Counted from the stretch's first letter, positions 16,936-25,826 are shown. The stretch is 64,000 nucleotides of DNA from CBDCCV01 sp965215025 (GCA_965215025.1 CBDCCV010000001.1:1922001-1986000), one strand, 5' to 3'. Notes: generated by a model not told the origin, from the sequence alone. Translations and numbers: made by a program.

Positions 16936-17958
16936 TCATCCGAACCGATACGCCCCCCGCCGCAGGAGGAAGAGAAAAAACGGCACGCCGCAGAGGGCCG
17001 TCAGAATGCCCACGGGCAGCTCCTGCGCTGGGAGAATGGTGCGCGCGAGGACGTCGGCCCAGAGCAGGAAGAGGGCGCCGGCGAGGAAGCTCAAGGGCAC
17101 GAGGCGGCGGTGGCTCACGCCGGCCAGAAGGCGCACGGCGTGCGGCACGATCAGCCCCACGAAGCCGATGGCGCCGCTTGCGGCCACGAGCGTCCCCGTC
17201 ACCAGCGCGGCCAGGACGATGAGCAGCTTTTTTGCGTTCTCGACAGGTACGCCCAGGCTCTGCGCCGGCTCCTCGCCCAAGAGCAGCGTGTCAAGCGGAC
17301 GCGCCATGCCGACGAGCACCGCGAGGCCGAAGAGCGAGGTCGCCGCCGGCACGGCCACCGTGCCCCAGTGCGTGCCGTTCAAGGAGCCTAAAAGCCAGAA
17401 GAGCACCGCGCGCAGCTTGTCTGGCTCCGGCGAGGCCAGCGTCACGAACGAAGTCACCGACGCCATCAAGGCCGACATCGCCACGCCGGCCAGGAGCAGC
17501 CGCGTGACCGAGAGCGCCGGCCCCTTGCGCGCCACGAGGTAGACGAGCGTGATCGAAAACAGCCCGCCCGCGAACGCCGCCACGGGCATCGAAAGCCCGC
17601 GCGAAATAAGGGGCGGCAAAAAGCCCAGATAAAAAAGCGACGCCCCCGCCGTCGCTCCGCTGGAGATCCCTAAGATGTACGGCTCGGCCAGCGGGTTGCG
17701 CACAAGCGCCTGCATCGCCACGCCGATAGTCGAAAGGCCGCCGCCGACGACGAGCGCCAGCACCGCGCGCGGCAGCCGCAGGTCCCACACGATCCGCGCC
17801 GCCACCACGTCGGGCGCTGCGACGAGGCCCAGGCGGTGGCCGATGACGCGGTACACGTCCGCCGCGCTCACCGGCGCGCTCCCGAGCGCCACCGCCCCCC
17901 CCACCGACGCCGTGATCAGCACCGCCAGCCCGATCCCGATGAAAAGCGCGCGCCTCAT
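16936..17958 (-). CDS. btuC: FecCD/BtuC-type ABC transporter permease (vitamin B12 or siderophore)
   Basis: The 340-residue integral membrane protein has about ten hydrophobic segments. It carries the FecCD family motifs LRLPRAVLALVVGGGLSTIG, NPLAEPYILGISSGATAGA, PLDTLLLGEEPAQSLGV and GFVGLIVPHAVRLL. It imports a chelate delivered by the binding protein encoded just upstream (4-base ATGA overlap). BtuC for cobalamin is the best match, but heme and iron-chelate permeases look alike. The ATP-binding subunit is not next to it. Confidence 0.8.
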   Translation of the reverse strand: MRRALFIGIGLAVLITASVGGAVALGSAPVSAADVYRVIGHRLGLVAAPDVVAARIVWDLRLPRAVLALVVGGGLSTIGVAMQALVRNPLAEPYILGISSGATAGASLFYLGFLPPLISRGLSMPVAAFAGGLFSITLVYLVARKGPALSVTRLLLAGVAMSALMASVTSFVTLASPEPDKLRAVLFWLLGSLNGTHWGTVAVPAATSLFGLAVLVGMARPLDTLLLGEEPAQSLGVPVENAKKLLIVLAALVTGTLVAASGAIGFVGLIVPHAVRLLAGVSHRRLVPLSFLAGALFLLWADVLARTILPAQELPVGILTALCGVPFFLFLLRRGAYRFG

Positions 17959-18938
17959 GGCGTCCCCGCCGGCTGCGCCAAGACGCTGTCCGCCCGGACG
18001 CTGTCGAAAAGCGCCGGGTGCAGCATCCGCGCCATCTGCCAAGCGCCCTCGACGAGGCGCGGGCCGGGGCGCAGCACGAGGCCTTCCTCCAGGCTGTACA
18101 CGCGCCCGTCTTCGATGGCCGGCACCACGCCGCGCCACGCCGGGTGCTTCTCCAGGAGCGCCGCCGCGTCGTACTCCGCTCCGAACGCGCCGATGATCAC
18201 CTCCGGTTTCTCCTCGATCACGAACTCCTCGCTCAGGACGGGCGCCGTGGCGTCGAGGCCGGCAGTAAGGCTCTGCCCGCCGGCCAGCTCGATGAGCGTG
18301 TGGACGTAGCTGTCTTTGCCAAAAGCGTAGAGCGTCTCGTCGCCAATCAGAAAAAGGACGCGCGGGCGGTTTTCTACAGATGCCGTGCGCGTGCGCAGAC
18401 GACGGGCGGCGCGGCGGAGCGAGTCGGCGGCGGCCTCGGCCGCTGGAGCGGTGCCGAGGAGGCGGCCCGTGGTGCGGATGCCTTCGATCACGCCGTCTAA
18501 GGTGGAGAAGGAAAAAAAGTAAACGGGGAGATCGAGCGCGGCAAGCGTCTCGGCATCGCGCGGCGTGTTGACCTGATCGGTGGCAAGGACGAGGTCGGGC
18601 CTCAGCGCGGCGATGGCCTCGAAGTTCGTGGGCAGCATGGCGATGCGCGCGAGCGTGTCCACCGCCGGCGGGTAGTCGTCCGCCGTGGTGACGCCGACGA
18701 GCTTTTCTCCAGCGCCGGCGGCGAAGACGATCTCGGTGAGGTTGGGCGCGAGCGTGACCACGCGCTCCGGCGGATGGGGAAACGTAACGCGACGGCCGAG
18801 GCCGTCGGTGGCCGTCTGTGGGGCGTCGGGCGCTTCTTCCTCGCCCTTCCTGGCGCAGCCCGCAGCCGCGCCGATCAGCAGGAGGACAGCAGCGAGCCAT
18901 CGCAGATGGCGGGTGAGCGGCGGGACATTGAGGGACAA
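17955..18938 (-). CDS. btuF: BtuF/FepB-type substrate-binding lipoprotein
   Basis: The product is a periplasmic binding protein of the helical-backbone class. After the lipobox region (VLLLIGAAAGC) it has DGLGRRVTFPHPPERVVTLAPNLTEIVFA, the typical opening of BtuF-like proteins, then VGVTTADDYPP and a C-terminal lobe with RPGPRLVEGAWQMARMLHP. It would hand its ligand to the BtuC-type permease, whose start codon overlaps this stop. The start is uncertain: TTG at 18938 gives a standard 28-residue signal, while ATG at 19007 adds 23 arginine-rich residues. I looked for a cobalamin riboswitch upstream and did not find one. Confidence 0.78.
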   Translation of the reverse strand: MSLNVPPLTRHLRWLAAVLLLIGAAAGCARKGEEEAPDAPQTATDGLGRRVTFPHPPERVVTLAPNLTEIVFAAGAGEKLVGVTTADDYPPAVDTLARIAMLPTNFEAIAALRPDLVLATDQVNTPRDAETLAALDLPVYFFSFSTLDGVIEGIRTTGRLLGTAPAAEAAADSLRRAARRLRTRTASVENRPRVLFLIGDETLYAFGKDSYVHTLIELAGGQSLTAGLDATAPVLSEEFVIEEKPEVIIGAFGAEYDAAALLEKHPAWRGVVPAIEDGRVYSLEEGLVLRPGPRLVEGAWQMARMLHPALFDSVRADSVLAQPAGTP

Positions 18939-19153
18939 AAGCGGGAGACGGGTTCGGTCAGCGCAGCGACGGGAGGGCAATATAACCGCTGCCGGCGTGT
19001 TTCGCATGGCGCGGCGGATGGGTACTTTGCATGGCGTGGGAGAATGGCGGACGGCGAGTGGGGGTGCTGGGCAAGCGGTCCCAATTTGCAACGTGCGTTT
19101 GTGGAGCGGACTGGAACTCCTCTTCTCAAGCCCCCGGCTCCTGCGTAACCGCC

Positions 19154-19181
19154 GTAGGGACACGGTATATCGTGCCTCTAC
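19154..19181. repeat. 28-bp palindrome (GTAG...CTAC family)
   Basis: GTAGGGACACGGTA and TATCGTGCCTCTAC pair at 11 of 14 positions. It lies in the divergent region between btuF and the lipid kinase gene. Confidence 0.7.
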
Positions 19182-19231
19182 ATCACACCCTGCAATGCAA
19201 CTCACTTGTGCCTGAAGCCGCCGCTCTTGCG

Positions 19232-20140
19232 ATGCACCATACCGTGATCCTCAACCCGACTGCCGGCGGCGGGCGCAGCGGGCGGCGGCAGAAGGCGTTG
19301 GAAGCGGCCCTCGAGGCGGCGGAGCTGCGCTTCCGCATCGTGCTGACGGAGACGCCGGGGCACGCCACCGCGCTCGCCTGCGAGGCCGCCTGCACGTCGG
19401 CGGTCGTCGTGGCGGCGGGGGGCGACGGCACGGTGCAGGAGGTGGCCGCCGGTCTGCTCAAAAGCGGGGGCCACGCCGCGCTGGGTGTCTTTCCGCACGG
19501 CACCGGCAACGACTTTGCCCGCGTGTTGAGCCTGCCCACCGCGCCGCTTGCCGCCGCGCGCGTCCTGGCCGCCGGCCGTACGCGGCGCGCCGATTGCGGG
19601 CTGGTGCACTGGACGGAAGACGGCGCCAAAGAGGAGCGGCTTTTCGTCAACGCCGTCGGCATCGGGTTTGATGCGGAGGTGGCGGTCGAGGCGGCGCGGC
19701 ACAAGCATCTGCGCGGGCTGGCGGCGTACCTCACGGCGCTCCTCAGGGTGGTGCGCCGCTGGCCGGGGCCGCACGCCACACTGCACGACGGCCGCGGCAC
19801 GCGCCTCTACGAGGGGCCGCTGCTCATGGCCACCGCCGGCAACGGCATCAGCCTGGGCGGCGGGTTCTTGCTCACGCCGCGCGCCTCGGTGTGGGACGGG
19901 AAGCTCGACATCGGCATCGTGGCGCACGCGCCGGTGCGCCGTATCGTGCGGCTTCTCCCGGATGCCGTGCGCGGGCGCCACGGCGCGCAGCCCGAAGTGC
20001 GGATGCACCGCCTGAGCGCGCTCGTGGCCGAGAGCCGCACAGGCCTCCCGCTCCACGCCGACGGTGAGGTGCTCGCCCGCCGCGCTCAACGCATCGTCGC
20101 CTCCGTCCTGCCGGGCGCCCTGCGCGTTGTTGTACCGTAG
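19232..20140 (+). CDS. Diacylglycerol/sphingosine-type lipid kinase (YegS/DgkB family)
   Basis: The 302-residue protein of the DAGK catalytic family has ILNPTAGGGRSGRRQ at the N-terminus, the nucleotide loop GGDGT (63-67), PHGTGNDFARVL and NAVGIGFDAEVAVEA. Such enzymes phosphorylate diacylglycerol or related lipids at the membrane and recycle lipid headgroup by-products. The ATG at 19232 puts the first beta-strand two residues from the start, as usual. It is divergent from btuF. Confidence 0.85.
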   Translation: MHHTVILNPTAGGGRSGRRQKALEAALEAAELRFRIVLTETPGHATALACEAACTSAVVVAAGGDGTVQEVAAGLLKSGGHAALGVFPHGTGNDFARVLSLPTAPLAAARVLAAGRTRRADCGLVHWTEDGAKEERLFVNAVGIGFDAEVAVEAARHKHLRGLAAYLTALLRVVRRWPGPHATLHDGRGTRLYEGPLLMATAGNGISLGGGFLLTPRASVWDGKLDIGIVAHAPVRRIVRLLPDAVRGRHGAQPEVRMHRLSALVAESRTGLPLHADGEVLARRAQRIVASVLPGALRVVVP

Positions 20141-20318
20141 AAACCTTGAGTATTACGCCTGGTACGGTCAAAATTGCCGACGGCACCAACGGTAACGGTG
20201 AATTATCCGCCGTAAGCTACAAATATTCTTTCATTCATCCGCCGACGTTAATATATTACACACGGCTCATCTTCTGAGCACCGTTGTTGTCCCTTCCCAT
20301 CATTTGTCAGACAGTTCT

Positions 20319-21701
20319 ATGCAAAAGCGCGTCTACATTGTTGATGACGACCCGCAGATCGGTAAGATGTACCTCAACGTCCTAAAGCGCGACGGGTACG
20401 ACGCCGCCTCATTCCTCAACCCTACCTCCATGCTCTCGAAGATCGACGACGGCGAGCGGCCCGACGTCGTCCTGGCCGACATGATGATGCCGGACCTCAA
20501 CGGCGTCGAGCTGCTCGACGAGCTGAACGGGCGCGGGTTGTCCGTGCCCGTGATCATCATGACGGGGCACTCCTCCGTGCAGACGGCCGTGGAGGCCATG
20601 CGGCGCGGCGCCTTCCACTACCTGCAGAAGCCCGTCAACCTCGAAGAGATGCGCGCGCTTCTGGAAAAGGCGCTCGAACTCTACGGCGCGCAGGAAGAGC
20701 TGCAAGAGATCAAGCAGGAAAAGCGCTCGAAGTACCCCATCGACGGGATCCTGGGCGAGAGCGACGCCGTCGAGCGCGTGCGCGGGACCATCCGCACGCT
20801 CGGCGACGCGCCCAAGACCACCGTGCTCATCCGCGGGGAGACGGGGACGGGCAAAAACCTCGTCGCGCAGACGCTCCACTACAACTCGCCCCACGCCAAC
20901 GGGCGGTTCATGGAGATCAACTGCGCCGCGCTGCCGGACAACCTCCTCGAGGCCGAGCTTTTCGGCTACGAGAAGGGCGCCTTTACCGACGCGCGTGACG
21001 CCAAGCCCGGCCTCTTAGAGGTGGCCGACGGCGGCACCGTCTTCCTCGACGAGATCGACTCGATGTCGCTCTCTTTGCAGGCCAAGCTGCTCTCGTTCTT
21101 GGAGAGCCGCACGTTCCGGCGCCTGGGCGGCGTCAAAGACATCCGCGTCTCCACGCGCGTGCTCTGCGCCACGAACGCCGACCTCGAAGCGCGCATCGCG
21201 GACAAGGAGTTCCGCAAGGACCTCTACTTCCGCATCAACGTGGTGAGCCTGAAGCTCCCGCCGCTCCGGACCATGGAGCGCGACGTGCTCCTCATCGCCG
21301 ACGCCATCATTAAGCAGTTCAACTCCGAACTCAAGCGCAGCGTCAAAGGCTTCACGCCCGAGGGCGAGGAGAAGATGCTCGAGCATTCCTGGCCCGGCAA
21401 CGTGCGCGAGTTGCGCAACGTCCTGGAGCGCGCCATGATCTTCACGCGCAAGCCCTTGATCGACGCCGACGACTTCACGCTCACCCCGCCCGGCGGCGTG
21501 GGCGAGCCGCACCGCCCCGAGGGCGCCTTCCTCTTCCCCGAGGGCGCCACGCTCAAGGACTTGGAGCGCGCCTACATCCGCCACACGCTTGATGAGAACA
21601 GCAACTCTTACGCTGACATCGCGCGCACGCTGGGCATCTCCAAAAAGACGCTCTGGGAAAAGCGCAAGCGCTACGACCTCGACGAGGAGGTGAACCGCTG
21701 A
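20319..21701 (+). CDS. NtrC-family response regulator (receiver, AAA+, Fis-type HTH)
   Basis: The 460-residue protein has a receiver domain (acidic D9-D11, phospho-acceptor D54 in VLADMMMPD, K104), an AAA+ domain with Walker A GETGTGKN (173-180), Walker B GGTVFLDEID and NVRELRNVLERA. A C-terminal HTH is visible in YADIARTLGISKKTLWEKRKRY. This is the layout of sigma-54 activators. The loop that contacts sigma-54 reads GAFTDA (220-225) instead of GAFTGA. ATG at 20319 is preferred over an in-frame TTG at 20304. No kinase gene is adjacent. The 178 bases upstream are AT-rich for this genome and probably hold the promoter. Confidence 0.88.
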   Translation: MQKRVYIVDDDPQIGKMYLNVLKRDGYDAASFLNPTSMLSKIDDGERPDVVLADMMMPDLNGVELLDELNGRGLSVPVIIMTGHSSVQTAVEAMRRGAFHYLQKPVNLEEMRALLEKALELYGAQEELQEIKQEKRSKYPIDGILGESDAVERVRGTIRTLGDAPKTTVLIRGETGTGKNLVAQTLHYNSPHANGRFMEINCAALPDNLLEAELFGYEKGAFTDARDAKPGLLEVADGGTVFLDEIDSMSLSLQAKLLSFLESRTFRRLGGVKDIRVSTRVLCATNADLEARIADKEFRKDLYFRINVVSLKLPPLRTMERDVLLIADAIIKQFNSELKRSVKGFTPEGEEKMLEHSWPGNVRELRNVLERAMIFTRKPLIDADDFTLTPPGGVGEPHRPEGAFLFPEGATLKDLERAYIRHTLDENSNSYADIARTLGISKKTLWEKRKRYDLDEEVNR

Positions 21702-21748
21702 GGGCCGGGCCGCGTGCTGCACGGACGGATTTCAGGCAACCGCAGGTT

Positions 21749-22079
21749 ATGGCGCGCTCGTGCCGTGCCCCCCGCCTTCTGCCCTTGCCGCTGTGGTTCG
21801 TGGCAACCGGCTGTGCTCAGGAGCCGAGCGGGCGCGAGGCGCTCCCCGCTACCCCCGCGACGAGCAGTGCCACCAGGCACGAGACGCCCGTGAAAGGCCG
21901 AGCGAGCACGCCAGATCATCGACACCGGCGTGGCGCGCGTGGCGGCGCAGTCCGAGCAGTTCGACGCAAAAGGCGAGGGTTGGCTTTGCGCGCCGGGAGT
22001 CGTAACCTGGAGAGGTCTCCGTCTCCGCCACGCCCGCCGCCACTCGGCCAACCCTGCCATGAGCGGTATGCTCGACTGA
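21749..22079 (+). pseudogene. Possible small lipoprotein gene broken by a frameshift
   Basis: The frame from 21749 gives a signal-like start (RLLPLPLWFVATGCAQEPSG) with a lipobox-type cysteine, then drifts into arginine-rich sequence. Around 21891-21897 (CCCGTGAAAGGCC) removal of one A would join it to a frame reading KAERARQIIDTGVARVAAQS, then EQFDAKGEGWLCAPGVVTWR, ending at the TGA at 22077-22079. The two halves together would make about 102 residues. I do not recognise a family. The join is inference, and neighbouring IS debris suggests this stretch is decaying. Confidence 0.3.
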
Positions 22080-22087
22080 GCCACTGA

Positions 22088-22200
22088 AACCTACGTTCGA
22101 CGGCCAGCCAGGTGCGCCGGCGCATCGAGACGGTCTTCGGTCAGCTCTGGAGCGCCCGTCAAGATCAAGCCCTGCTACCATACCATGCGCCCTGCTGGTT
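22088..22200 (+). pseudogene. Transposase C-terminal remnant (IS-derived)
   Basis: After a stop codon at 22085-22087 the frame reads TASQVRRRIETVFGQLWSAR. The RRRIETVFGQL segment resembles the region around the last catalytic glutamate of several DDE transposases (IS982/IS4-like). The similarity fades within about 40 residues. No terminal inverted repeat or remaining transposase is seen, so it is a fragment. It lies directly upstream of mrp. Confidence 0.45.
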
Positions 22201-22239
22201 TGGTCTCCTGATCGAACTCGCAACTGGCGTCAACTCACC

Positions 22240-23406
22240 ATGCTTGAAAGCTTCACGCCCTCCGACCTCGACGCCGCCCTCTTCATGGCCGATCTGCGCC
22301 AACAGGTTCTCCGCGCGCTCTCCAAAATCGAAGACCCCGGGCGCGGCAAGGACATCGTCCGCCTCGACATGGTCAAAGAGCTGAAGGTGAGCGAGGACGC
22401 CGTCGCCTTCACGCTCGTCTTGAAAGAGCCGGGCACGGCCTTTGCCAAGCAGGTCGAGGAGGCCTGCCGGCGCGTGCTCCACGAAGAGATCCGCTCGGAC
22501 CTGGACGTGCAGGTCGAACTCGACAGCGAGATGATCGCGCTCGGCGACGACCTGCAGGTCTCCGGCGGGGGGCGAGGCCGGCAGCAGCCGTTGCTCAAGG
22601 GCGTGCAGAACACCATCGCAGTGGCCTCGGGGAAGGGCGGCGTAGGGAAGAGCACCGTGGCCGCAAACCTCGCCGTCGCCCTCGCCGAGGAAGGCTACGA
22701 CGTGGGCCTCGTGGACACCGACATCTACGGCCCCTCCGTGCCCACCATGTTCGGCGTCGAGGGGCAGAAGCCGCGCGTGAACGACGCGCGCAAGATCGTC
22801 CCCTTAGAAAAGCACGGCGTCAAGCTCCTCTCGATGGGCTTTCTGGTAGATCCGGAAAAGGCCGTCATCTGGCGCGGGCCGATGGTCACCAACGCCGTGA
22901 AGCAGTTCTTGGGCGACGCGGCCTGGGGCGACCTCGACTACCTCATCCTCGACCTCCCGCCGGGCACGGGCGACATCCAACTCACCATCGTGCAGACGAT
23001 CCCGCTCACCGGCGCCGTCATCGTCTCGACGCCGCAGAAGGTGGCCCTGGCCGACGCGCGCAAAGGCGCCGCCCTCTTCGACAACGTGGACGTGCCCGTC
23101 CTCGGCATCGTGGAGAACATGGCGTACTTTGCGCCGCCGGATCAGCCGGAGCGCAAGTACTACCTTTTCGGACGCGGCGGCGCGCAGGCGCTGGCGCGAG
23201 AGCGCGGGCTGCCGTTTCTTGGCGAGGTGCCCATCGAGCAGGTCGTCCGCGAGACCTCGGACGAGGGCACGCCCGTGACGCTGGCCGCGCCCGAGAGCCG
23301 CTCGGCGGAGGCCTTCCGCCTCATCGCCCGGCGCACGGCCGAGCAGGTGGCGCTCCGCAACGCCGAGCAGCCGCCCACGCAGAAGGTCGAGATCCTCTAC
23401 CGCTGA
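22240..23406 (+). CDS. Mrp/ApbC-type Fe-S cluster carrier ATPase with N-terminal MIP18 domain
   Basis: The 388-residue P-loop protein has an N-terminal DUF59/MIP18-like domain (about 15-100), the deviant Walker A VASGKGGVGKST (131-138 core), DTDIYGPSVP, WRGPMVTNAVKQFL and LDYLILDLPPGTGD. Mrp proteins bind and transfer [4Fe-4S] clusters. The usual CxxC after ENMSYF is absent: the sequence reads ENMAYFAPPDQPERKYYLFG. Similar CxxC-less Mrp proteins are common in Bacteroidota as I recall, so cluster binding may differ. A NifU-like gene follows on the same strand, 101 bases downstream, which supports a role in Fe-S assembly. Confidence 0.88.
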   Translation: MLESFTPSDLDAALFMADLRQQVLRALSKIEDPGRGKDIVRLDMVKELKVSEDAVAFTLVLKEPGTAFAKQVEEACRRVLHEEIRSDLDVQVELDSEMIALGDDLQVSGGGRGRQQPLLKGVQNTIAVASGKGGVGKSTVAANLAVALAEEGYDVGLVDTDIYGPSVPTMFGVEGQKPRVNDARKIVPLEKHGVKLLSMGFLVDPEKAVIWRGPMVTNAVKQFLGDAAWGDLDYLILDLPPGTGDIQLTIVQTIPLTGAVIVSTPQKVALADARKGAALFDNVDVPVLGIVENMAYFAPPDQPERKYYLFGRGGAQALARERGLPFLGEVPIEQVVRETSDEGTPVTLAAPESRSAEAFRLIARRTAEQVALRNAEQPPTQKVEILYR

Positions 23407-23507
23407 TGCGAAAGCGCCGCCGCCTGCGCCGATCTTTTTGCCGCCTGCCCCGTTAACATCTGCAGCGAGTCTTCCGCCCCGCGCCGATCCCTTCTTGAGA
23501 GAGCATC

Positions 23508-23789
23508 ATGGCTGAGAACACGACCCTGCCGCCCGCCCCTCGCCCCGAGATGCACAGCCAGATCGAGGAAGCCCTCGACACGATCCGCCCCTACCTCATG
23601 GCCGATGGCGGCTCGGTGCGCCTCTTGAACATCACGCCCGAGAACGTGGTCGAGCTGGAGCTGCTGGGCGCGTGCGGCACCTGCCCGATGAGCACGATGA
23701 CGCTGCGCGCGGGGATCGAGCAGGCGCTCAAGCGCAGCGTCCCGCAGATCACGCGCGTCGAAGCCGTCAACGCCCCCGCCGCCGCTTAA
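23508..23789 (+). CDS. NifU-like C-terminal domain Fe-S scaffold protein
   Basis: The 93-residue protein consists of the Nfu domain, with DTIRPYLMADGGSVRLLNI and the cluster-binding pair C56/C59 in GACGTCPMSTMTLRAGIE. It assembles or carries Fe-S clusters in the cytoplasm. A GAGAGAG ribosome-binding site precedes the ATG. It follows mrp and ends at a strong terminator, so the two may share a transcript. Confidence 0.9.
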   Translation: MAENTTLPPAPRPEMHSQIEEALDTIRPYLMADGGSVRLLNITPENVVELELLGACGTCPMSTMTLRAGIEQALKRSVPQITRVEAVNAPAAA

Positions 23790-23821
23790 GCCGCGCGAGC
23801 CGTCGCCACTGTACGTTTTTC

Positions 23822-23861
23822 AAGCCCTGAACGCCCCGTCGCCGTGCGTTCGGGGCTTTTC
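23822..23861 (+). terminator. Rho-independent terminator after nifU-like gene
   Basis: AAGCCCTGAACG pairs with CGTTCGGGGCTT (one wobble) and runs into TTTTCT, about 33 bases after the stop codon. Confidence 0.85.
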
Positions 23862-24006
23862 TGCGGAAGCGAAGCCGCACCCGCGCGTCAGATTTTCCAG
23901 CTTCGTCAAGCCTGCGCCGGCGCTCCGCTTGAAACCGCAGGGGCGGTTGGCAAGTGAGGCGTAGGTAGCCTTGGCGCGAACCTCTTTTACACGCAGAAGC
24001 AACGCC

Positions 24007-25215
24007 ATGATCAAAAGCAGCACAGCGTCTATCGCATTCTTGATGGCCTTCGTGGCGGCAGCGTTTACGGCCGCGCCGGCGGCGGGGCAGGAGGGCATCG
24101 TGCAGGACGTCGGCTCGGTGACGACGGAGGCGGGCGCCGTGACCATCGAAGACGTGGCCGGCGGCCTGAAGCACCCCTGGGGCATGGCGTTCCTGCCGGA
24201 CGGGCGCCTGCTGGTGACCGAGCGCTCCGGCGCCCTCCGCGTCCTCGACGTCGGGGAGGGCCGCCCGTCGAAGCCGCTCGCCGGCACGCCCACGGTTTAC
24301 GCGCAGGGGCAGGGCGGCCTCTTGGACGTGGCGCTCGACCCGGATTTTTCTCAGAACCGCCTCGTCTACCTCTCCTTCTCCGAGCCGGGGGACGGCGGCA
24401 GCGCCTCCACGGCGCTCGGGCGCGGGCGCCTCACGGAGGTCACGCCCGGCGACTCCGTAGGCCGAGATAAAAGCGATCAGTTGCAGATCGAAGACTTCGA
24501 GGTGATCTTTAGCCAGGAGCCGAAGATCACCGGCCCGAACCACTTCGGCAGCCGGATCGTGTTCACGCCCGAGGGGCACCTCTTCCTCACGCTCGGCGAG
24601 CGGTTCCAGTTCGACCCGGCGCAGGACCTCTCGAACCACCTCGGCACCATCGTGCGCCTGAACCCGGACGGCTCCGTGCCCGGAGGCAACCCATTCGTCG
24701 GGCAAGAGGACAGCGCGCGGGCGGAGATCTGGTCCTACGGCCACCGCAACATCCAAAGCGCCGCGCTCGATCCGGAGACGGGCGACCTCTGGATCGCCGA
24801 GTTCGGCCCGCTCGGTGGCGACGAGTTGAACCAGCCTGAGGCCGGCCAGAACTACGGCTGGCCCGTGGTAAGCTGGGGCCAGGACTACGACGGCGAGGAC
24901 ATCCCCGACCCGCCCACGCATCCCGAGTTCGCCGACGCCGTGCGGCACTGGACGCCCGTGATCTCGCCCTCCGGGATGCTTTTCTACACGGGCGACGTCT
25001 TTGAGGAATGGCAGGGCAGCGCGCTCATCGGCAGCCTGACGAACCACGGCCTCGTGCGCGTCGTGCTCGACGGCGGCGAGGTCACGCACGAGGAGCGCAT
25101 CCCGCTCGAGGCGCGCATCCGCGACGTGGAAGAGGGGCCGGACGGCCTCGTCTACGTCCTCACCGACCAGAGCGACGGCCACGTCTGGCGCCTCGTGCCG
25201 CTGGAAGAGGAGTAG
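24007..25215 (+). CDS. Secreted PQQ-dependent sugar dehydrogenase (glucose/sorbosone dehydrogenase family)
   Basis: The 402-residue product has a signal peptide (ending near TAAPAAGQ) and a six-bladed beta-propeller of the GSDH/YliI type. Signature pieces are GLKHPWGMAFLPDGRLLVTER, GQGGLLDVALDPDF, SRIVFTPEGHLFLTLGER, WSYGHRNIQSAALDPETGDLW and GPLGGDELN. Such periplasmic enzymes oxidise aldose sugars with pyrroloquinoline quinone. No PQQ synthesis gene is in view. The ATG at 24007 starts the signal peptide. Confidence 0.85.
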   Translation: MIKSSTASIAFLMAFVAAAFTAAPAAGQEGIVQDVGSVTTEAGAVTIEDVAGGLKHPWGMAFLPDGRLLVTERSGALRVLDVGEGRPSKPLAGTPTVYAQGQGGLLDVALDPDFSQNRLVYLSFSEPGDGGSASTALGRGRLTEVTPGDSVGRDKSDQLQIEDFEVIFSQEPKITGPNHFGSRIVFTPEGHLFLTLGERFQFDPAQDLSNHLGTIVRLNPDGSVPGGNPFVGQEDSARAEIWSYGHRNIQSAALDPETGDLWIAEFGPLGGDELNQPEAGQNYGWPVVSWGQDYDGEDIPDPPTHPEFADAVRHWTPVISPSGMLFYTGDVFEEWQGSALIGSLTNHGLVRVVLDGGEVTHEERIPLEARIRDVEEGPDGLVYVLTDQSDGHVWRLVPLEEE

Positions 25216-25219
25216 GCGC

Positions 25220-25474
25220 TTACCGGAGCGGCTCGATCTTGCCGACCGGCTCCAGGTTCTCGGCGCGTTTCCACGCAGCGCTCAGTTCTTCGCGGTGAAG
25301 CGAAGCCCATTCGATGACCAATCCGAGCGCCCGCGACGGTAGATTGCCTGCGATGACGGCCAGCGTTCGGATTTCGATCAGCGCTTCGTCGCCCGCGTAC
25401 TCCGCGTGGAAGTGGGGTGGGGCATGATCGTCGTAGTACATCCGCACGCCGTAGAACCGCGACAGCTCAGGCAT
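25220..25474 (-). CDS. DUF4160 family protein
   Basis: This 84-residue protein has the family's pattern: LSRFYGVRMYYDDHAPPHFHAEYAGDEA with two histidines after the DDH. It overlaps the end of the upstream DUF2442 gene by eight bases. DUF4160 and DUF2442 genes are very often adjacent in bacteria and have been suspected to be a toxin-antitoxin-like pair; the biochemical role is unknown to me. It converges with the sugar dehydrogenase gene, with four bases between stops. Confidence 0.75.
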   Translation of the reverse strand: MPELSRFYGVRMYYDDHAPPHFHAEYAGDEALIEIRTLAVIAGNLPSRALGLVIEWASLHREELSAAWKRAENLEPVGKIEPLR

Positions 25475-25748
25475 GGCGCGCGGACTTGAGGTTGGGGAAC
25501 GCCTCGGCAGGCCGCTTGCCAGTGATCTTCAGATACATCGCGTCCGGGCACAGCTCGACGTCGTCGCTCCAGGCGATGGCGCCATCCTTGGCGATGTGTA
25601 CCCGCTCGAACCGCGCGTAGTCATCCCAAAGCGCGAAGACGCCGCGCCCGGCGAGGTGAGACAGGTCTGCCTCGCCCTCGGCGCCGTCTTCGTAGCGGAG
25701 CCGGAGGCGGTAGTTCGGGAGAGCTTCGACCTCGACGGGTTTGAACAT
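25467..25748 (-). CDS. DUF2442 family protein
   Basis: The 93-residue protein fits DUF2442: an N-terminal VEVEALPNYRLRLRYEDGAEG, the middle ADLSHLAGRGVFALWDD and the ending AIAWSDDVELCPDAMYLKITG. It is the first gene of a two-gene unit with DUF4160, translated with an 8-base overlap. A role as the regulatory or antitoxin half of the pair is inference from gene order. Confidence 0.75.
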   Translation of the reverse strand: MFKPVEVEALPNYRLRLRYEDGAEGEADLSHLAGRGVFALWDDYARFERVHIAKDGAIAWSDDVELCPDAMYLKITGKRPAEAFPNLKSARHA

Positions 25749-25802
25749 AGCGGAGCAGTTGACAGCGAAAAGGGTAGCGGGCTTTTGTTCTAAACAAATC
25801 CC

Positions 25803-25826
25803 GGCGCTTCCCGATCCAGAAGCGCC
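25803..25826 (-). terminator. Hairpin after the M20 amidohydrolase gene
   Basis: GGCGCTTC and GAAGCGCC form a perfect 8-bp stem with an 8-base loop, seven bases past the stop on the minus strand. Only a short T-containing tail (GGGATTTGTTT) follows, so termination strength is uncertain. Confidence 0.5.

Noticed and set aside
18939..19231. Cobalamin riboswitch ahead of btuF
   Set aside because: I looked for the conserved B12-box sequences on the minus strand and found none.
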